Program-made: the position numbers and the translations under genes
The notes under the pieces: model-generated
The model's input: the letters and a program-made list of their open reading frames with translations, nothing else
Databases searched by the model: none
Told to the model about the DNA's origin: nothing
DNA from: Nanobdellati archaeon
Lineage (GTDB): Archaea; B1Sed10-29; JAGVWA01
Direction: 5' to 3'
Assembly: GCA_018304505.1 (NCBI GenBank)
Contig: JAGVWA010000018.1
Coordinates: forward strand, 1-53,203
DNA length: 53,203 nucleotides
In this document: piece by piece, positions 50,630-53,203 of the stretch
Layout of the letters: each line of letters begins with the position of its first letter
How positions within the stretch are numbered: the first letter of the stretch is position 1

Positions 50630-50665
50630 ATGTTTAGATATATGTTTAAATATATGTTTAAACAT
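50630..50665 (+). promoter_or_regulatory. Three 12-bp iterons over the vapBC TATA box
   Basis: ATGTTTAGATAT, ATGTTTAAATAT and ATGTTTAAACAT follow without gaps at 50630, 50642 and 50654. The central TTTAAATA (50645-50652) is 30 bases before the vapB ATG and serves as TATA. Repeats over the core promoter suggest autorepression by the RHH antitoxin and its toxin complex. Confidence 0.55.
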
Positions 50666-50674
50666 AGTCTTTGC

Positions 50675-50920
50675 ATGGCATTTAAAACAATAACCATCAA
50701 AGAAAGCGTCTACAATGAACTTTTCAACTTCAAATACCCCTCAGAGAGTTTTAGCGAGCTTTTCGAGCGCTTCCTACACAAGAAAAAATTGGACGTGCAC
50801 CGATTCTATGGGGCTTGGAAATTGACAAAAAAGAAATCAGCAAAGATAGACTCAGAATTAAAAAAGATGCGCGTTGAAGCAGAGAGGGGCTTCAAGAGGA
50901 GAACCAATGAAAGTTCTTGA
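50675..50920 (+). CDS. vapB: VapB-type antitoxin (DUF217-like)
   Basis: The 81-residue protein begins 'MAFKTITIKESVYNELFNFKYPSESFSELFERFLHKKK', the archaeal DUF217/RHH antitoxin pattern, with a Lys-rich C-terminal toxin-binding helix. ATG at 50675 is chosen because it is exactly 30 bases from the TATA and fits the family start; the longer frame runs back through the repeats. It overlaps the toxin gene by 14 bases. Confidence 0.88.
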   Translation: MAFKTITIKESVYNELFNFKYPSESFSELFERFLHKKKLDVHRFYGAWKLTKKKSAKIDSELKKMRVEAERGFKRRTNESS

Positions 50921-51302
50921 CTCCGACCTTTTAATCGGCATAATGAAAAAAAATTCAGACGCCTTTGATTGGTTTGAAGCTTCAAAAAATAGCAGGGAGG
51001 ACCTTGCGACAACTGCCCTAAACGCCCAGGAACTGTTGTATGGCTCATTGCTAACTATAAATCCATCTGAAGGCTACAGATTAACAGCTGAATTCATTAA
51101 AAGCCTCAGCATCCTAGATCTTGACCTTGAATCTGCAGAATTATCATCAAGACTTAGATCAGAACTGAAAAAAAAGGGGCAATCAATCGGTATCATGGAT
51201 GAGATGATTGCAGGCATTTGTTTACGAAATGATGCTTCGATTGTGACACGCAACACTAAACACTTTTCACGGGTAGGTGGTCTAGATGTCGAGAAATGGT
51301 AA
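50907..51302 (+). CDS. vapC: VapC PIN-domain toxin, intact
   Basis: The 131-residue PIN ribonuclease has the four acids in place: D5 and D7 region in 'MKVLDSDLLIGIMK', Glu in 'TALNAQELLYGS', 'GIMDEMIAGICLRNDASIVTRNTKHFSRVGGL' with the D-x-x-I-A and T-R-N blocks. VapC toxins cleave tRNA or rRNA. Unlike the two other toxin genes nearby, nothing is broken here. Start ATG 50907 lies inside the antitoxin end. Confidence 0.92.
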   Translation: MKVLDSDLLIGIMKKNSDAFDWFEASKNSREDLATTALNAQELLYGSLLTINPSEGYRLTAEFIKSLSILDLDLESAELSSRLRSELKKKGQSIGIMDEMIAGICLRNDASIVTRNTKHFSRVGGLDVEKW

Positions 51303-51415
51303 AATGAAGAAGAAAGTTGGTGCTGAATTTGGGCGCCTAGAGAATTTATCCGCCATAAACAGACAAAATATAAAATGGCGGATTATGTCCGACAAATAAA
51401 ATTGGAGCGCAATAC

Positions 51416-52756
51416 ATGGAAAAACACAAGCCTAAAAAAGTAATAATAATGGGGGCTGCGGGCAGGGACTTCCACAATTTCCTGAGGTTCTACAAAGACA
51501 ACCCAAACTACGACGTGGTTGCGTTTACGGCGACGCAGATCAGCGGCATCGAGAAAAGAAAGTTTCCAAAACAGCTTGCTGGCAAGCTGTACAAGCGCGA
51601 CATTCCAATTTACCCCGAAGCCAAATTAGGGGAACTGATAAAAAAGCACGGCATTCATGAAGTGGTGTTCGCGTACAGCGACGTCTCATACACATACGTG
51701 GCTGAGAAATCGGCAGTGGTGAACGCTGCCGGAGCTGATTTTATTTTGATGGGGCCAAACACAACGATGATAAAGGCGCGCAAGCCCGTGATTTCGGTGT
51801 GCGCCGTGCGCACTGGCAGCGGTAAATCGCAGACATCCAGATACATTGTTGGGATACTGAAAAAGCTCGGAAAGAAATCAGTCATCATTAGGCACCCGAT
51901 GCCCTACGGCGACCTCATTAAACAGGAAGTGCAGCGCTTTTCCTCATTAAGCGACTTGGAAAAACACAATGCTACGATAGAGGAACGCGAGGACTACGAG
52001 CACCACATCCGCGCAGGCACTGTGGTTTACGCAGGTGTTGACTATGAAAAGATCCTGAAACAGGCAGAGAAGGAGGCAGACGTGATTGTGTGGGACGGCG
52101 GAAACAACGACTTCCCGTTTTACAAGCCAGACTTGCATGTTGTGGTTGCAGACCCGTTAAGGCCAGGCCATGAATTAACTCATTATCCTGGATCAGTGAA
52201 TGCACGCATGGCTGACGTTGTCGTGATTAACAAGGAAAACAGCGCGCGCAAGGGCGACATTGAAACTGTTGTAGGGAACATCAGGTCAGTAAACCAAAAA
52301 GCGCTGGTGGTGCACGCTGACTCTTTAGTCAAAATTGAAAAACCAAATGAGGTAAAGGGCAAGCGCGTGCTTATTGTCGAAGATGGCCCAACAATGACGC
52401 ATGGCAACATGAGTCATGGTGCGGGCTACGTCATTGCAAAGCAGCTTGGCTGTAAAATAGTTGACCCAAGAAAGCACGCCGCGGGAAGCATAAAAGAAAC
52501 CTTCAGGAAATTCACGCACCTAAAAGAGGTTTTGCCTGCCATGGGCTACTCTAAAAGACAATTAAAGGAACTCGAAGCCACTATCAACGCCGCGCCTTGC
52601 GATGCCGTCATTATTGGAACGCCTATTGACTTATCCTTGTTCATGAACATCGACAAGCCGAGCTACAAGGTCTCGTATGAATTGAAGGAGAAAAAACCAG
52701 GATTGCTTGAAAGATCAATAGTATCAACACTGGCTGTGGTTTCAAAAAAGGCTTAG
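51416..52756 (+). CDS. COG2403-type predicted GTPase / cyclic-2,3-DPG synthetase-like
   Basis: The 446-residue protein has a Rossmann-like N-terminus ('VIIMGAAGRDFHNFLRFYKDNP') to about residue 115. A P-loop follows in 'PVISVCAVRTGSGKSQTSRYIVGILKKLG', and a later 'DVIVWDGGNNDFPFYKPDLHVVVADPLRPGHE' is Walker-B-like. Families are COG2403 GTPases and cyclic 2,3-diphosphoglycerate synthetase. It lies near carbamate kinase, and the two are often neighbours in small-genome archaea (my recollection). The exact reaction is uncertain. Confidence 0.85.
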   Translation: MEKHKPKKVIIMGAAGRDFHNFLRFYKDNPNYDVVAFTATQISGIEKRKFPKQLAGKLYKRDIPIYPEAKLGELIKKHGIHEVVFAYSDVSYTYVAEKSAVVNAAGADFILMGPNTTMIKARKPVISVCAVRTGSGKSQTSRYIVGILKKLGKKSVIIRHPMPYGDLIKQEVQRFSSLSDLEKHNATIEEREDYEHHIRAGTVVYAGVDYEKILKQAEKEADVIVWDGGNNDFPFYKPDLHVVVADPLRPGHELTHYPGSVNARMADVVVINKENSARKGDIETVVGNIRSVNQKALVVHADSLVKIEKPNEVKGKRVLIVEDGPTMTHGNMSHGAGYVIAKQLGCKIVDPRKHAAGSIKETFRKFTHLKEVLPAMGYSKRQLKELEATINAAPCDAVIIGTPIDLSLFMNIDKPSYKVSYELKEKKPGLLERSIVSTLAVVSKKA

Positions 52757-53035
52757 TATAAAACCAACCAGGACTACAAGAAAAAAGAGGACGATGAAAA
52801 CCATTACCATGTCTGCCATGCTCTGCTCGCTAGCAGCGATTTCCTCCTTGCTGGCCTCGTAAGGCGCGTTTTCAATCGGCACCCTCCGGCCATCTTGGGT
52901 GTACCCATATCTTGTCTGCAGAAATCGAATGTAAGCGCCCCCAAAGAGCCTGCCCCAGCGGGCCCTTCGAGTCCTTTTCTTGGCGTCCTTGGTTTTGCGT
53001 TTGGACGCCCTGATTGCTTCCTTCATCCCTGGCAC
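52742..53035 (-). CDS. Basic small membrane protein
   Basis: A 97-residue protein with a very basic N-terminus (KEAIRASKRKTKDAKKRTRRAR), a middle 'YIRFLQTRYGYTQDGRRVP', and one C-terminal helix of about 22 residues (MVMVFIVLFFLVVLVGFIL). It should be a tail-anchored protein with a cytoplasmic basic domain, possibly RNA or lipid binding. It overlaps the COG2403 gene by 15 bases on the opposite strand. Another tail-anchored protein follows downstream. Confidence 0.6.
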   Translation of the reverse strand: MPGMKEAIRASKRKTKDAKKRTRRARWGRLFGGAYIRFLQTRYGYTQDGRRVPIENAPYEASKEEIAASEQSMADMVMVFIVLFFLVVLVGFILSLF

Positions 53036-53045
53036 TGGCTCACCT

Positions 53046-53203
53046 TCAGAAGAACACTTTCAAGATGGCTCCAATAATCAGTACTGCGAGGACAATAATT
53101 AAGATAATAATCATGCTTTCCTTGCCAAGGTACCTCGGCTCCTTGGCGCCATGAAGGTAGGCGGCTTCGCGTGCTTTTGATTCTGCAAGTTTCTCCTTGA
53201 ATT
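53046..53203 (-). CDS. Tail-anchored membrane protein (5' partial)
   Basis: The frame is open to the window edge. The visible 51 residues include 'KLAESKAREAAYLHGAKEPRYLGKES', then a single helix (MIIILIIVLAVLIIGAIL) and KVFF before the stop. The layout, soluble arm plus C-terminal helix, resembles the next gene at 52742-53035, so they may be paralogues or an operon pair. The N-terminus lies outside the window. Confidence 0.55.
   Translation of the reverse strand, partial: FKEKLAESKAREAAYLHGAKEPRYLGKESMIIILIIVLAVLIIGAILKVFF

Overview
The window is archaeal. It encodes a thermosome, TFB, RpoP, eL15, eL43, uL16/L10e, aIF5A, prefoldin beta, the proteasome alpha subunit, the exosome core, two RNase P proteins and FEN1. 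Its promoters are BRE/TATA type, with TATA about 30 nt before many start codons, and its tRNA introns have bulge-helix-bulge (BHB) splice motifs. Dense packing, many tiny one-helix membrane proteins, PRC-barrel proteins and degraded toxin-antitoxin pairs fit a small-genome DPANN-type archaeon, but I cannot name the lineage.

Layout. 1-4.2 kb: surface proteins. 4.2-9.2 kb: Trm1, RNase HII, thermosome, SIMPL protein. 9.2-18.7 kb: a translation block with a Cys-rich micro-ORF, tRNA-Cys, a GNAT gene and cysS, then (minus strand) proS, a Val/Ile-rich micro-ORF, valS and ileS. 18.8-24.7 kb: FKBP, aIF5A, a flippase-like protein, TatD, NYN, MinD, LSm, tRNA-Ala. 24.8-33.8 kb: L10e, then a long RNA-processing and proteasome operon from eL15 to prefoldin beta, then two PRC-barrel genes. 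33.8-37.5 kb: a dense regulatory region, TFB/Gar1, tRNA-Ser, MsrB, FEN1. 37.5-53.2 kb: an accessory zone with a PIN pair, a broken HepT next to an intact MntA, ZIP and HtpX membrane proteins, glycosyltransferases, a histone-fold candidate, a frameshifted VapC between direct repeats, carbamate kinase, an apparently intact VapBC, and a COG2403 GTPase.

The strongest novelty is two short leader ORFs, each rich in the codons of the aminoacyl-tRNA synthetase operon it precedes. A 17-codon ORF with four consecutive Cys codons (five in all) lies before tRNA-Cys/GNAT/cysS. A 26-codon ORF with Val-Val-Val-Ile near its end lies before valS-ileS, and its 3' end overlaps two mutually exclusive hairpins. 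Together they suggest ribosome-mediated attenuation of synthetase operons, a strategy known from bacteria and, as far as I know, not established for these genes in archaea.

Second, two of the three tRNA genes (Cys and Ser) carry a non-canonical intron at the same D-loop site, between nucleotides 15 and 16, with matching BHB geometry. tRNA-Cys also has the canonical 37/38 intron. All functional calls rest on reading motifs by eye; no database search was run.
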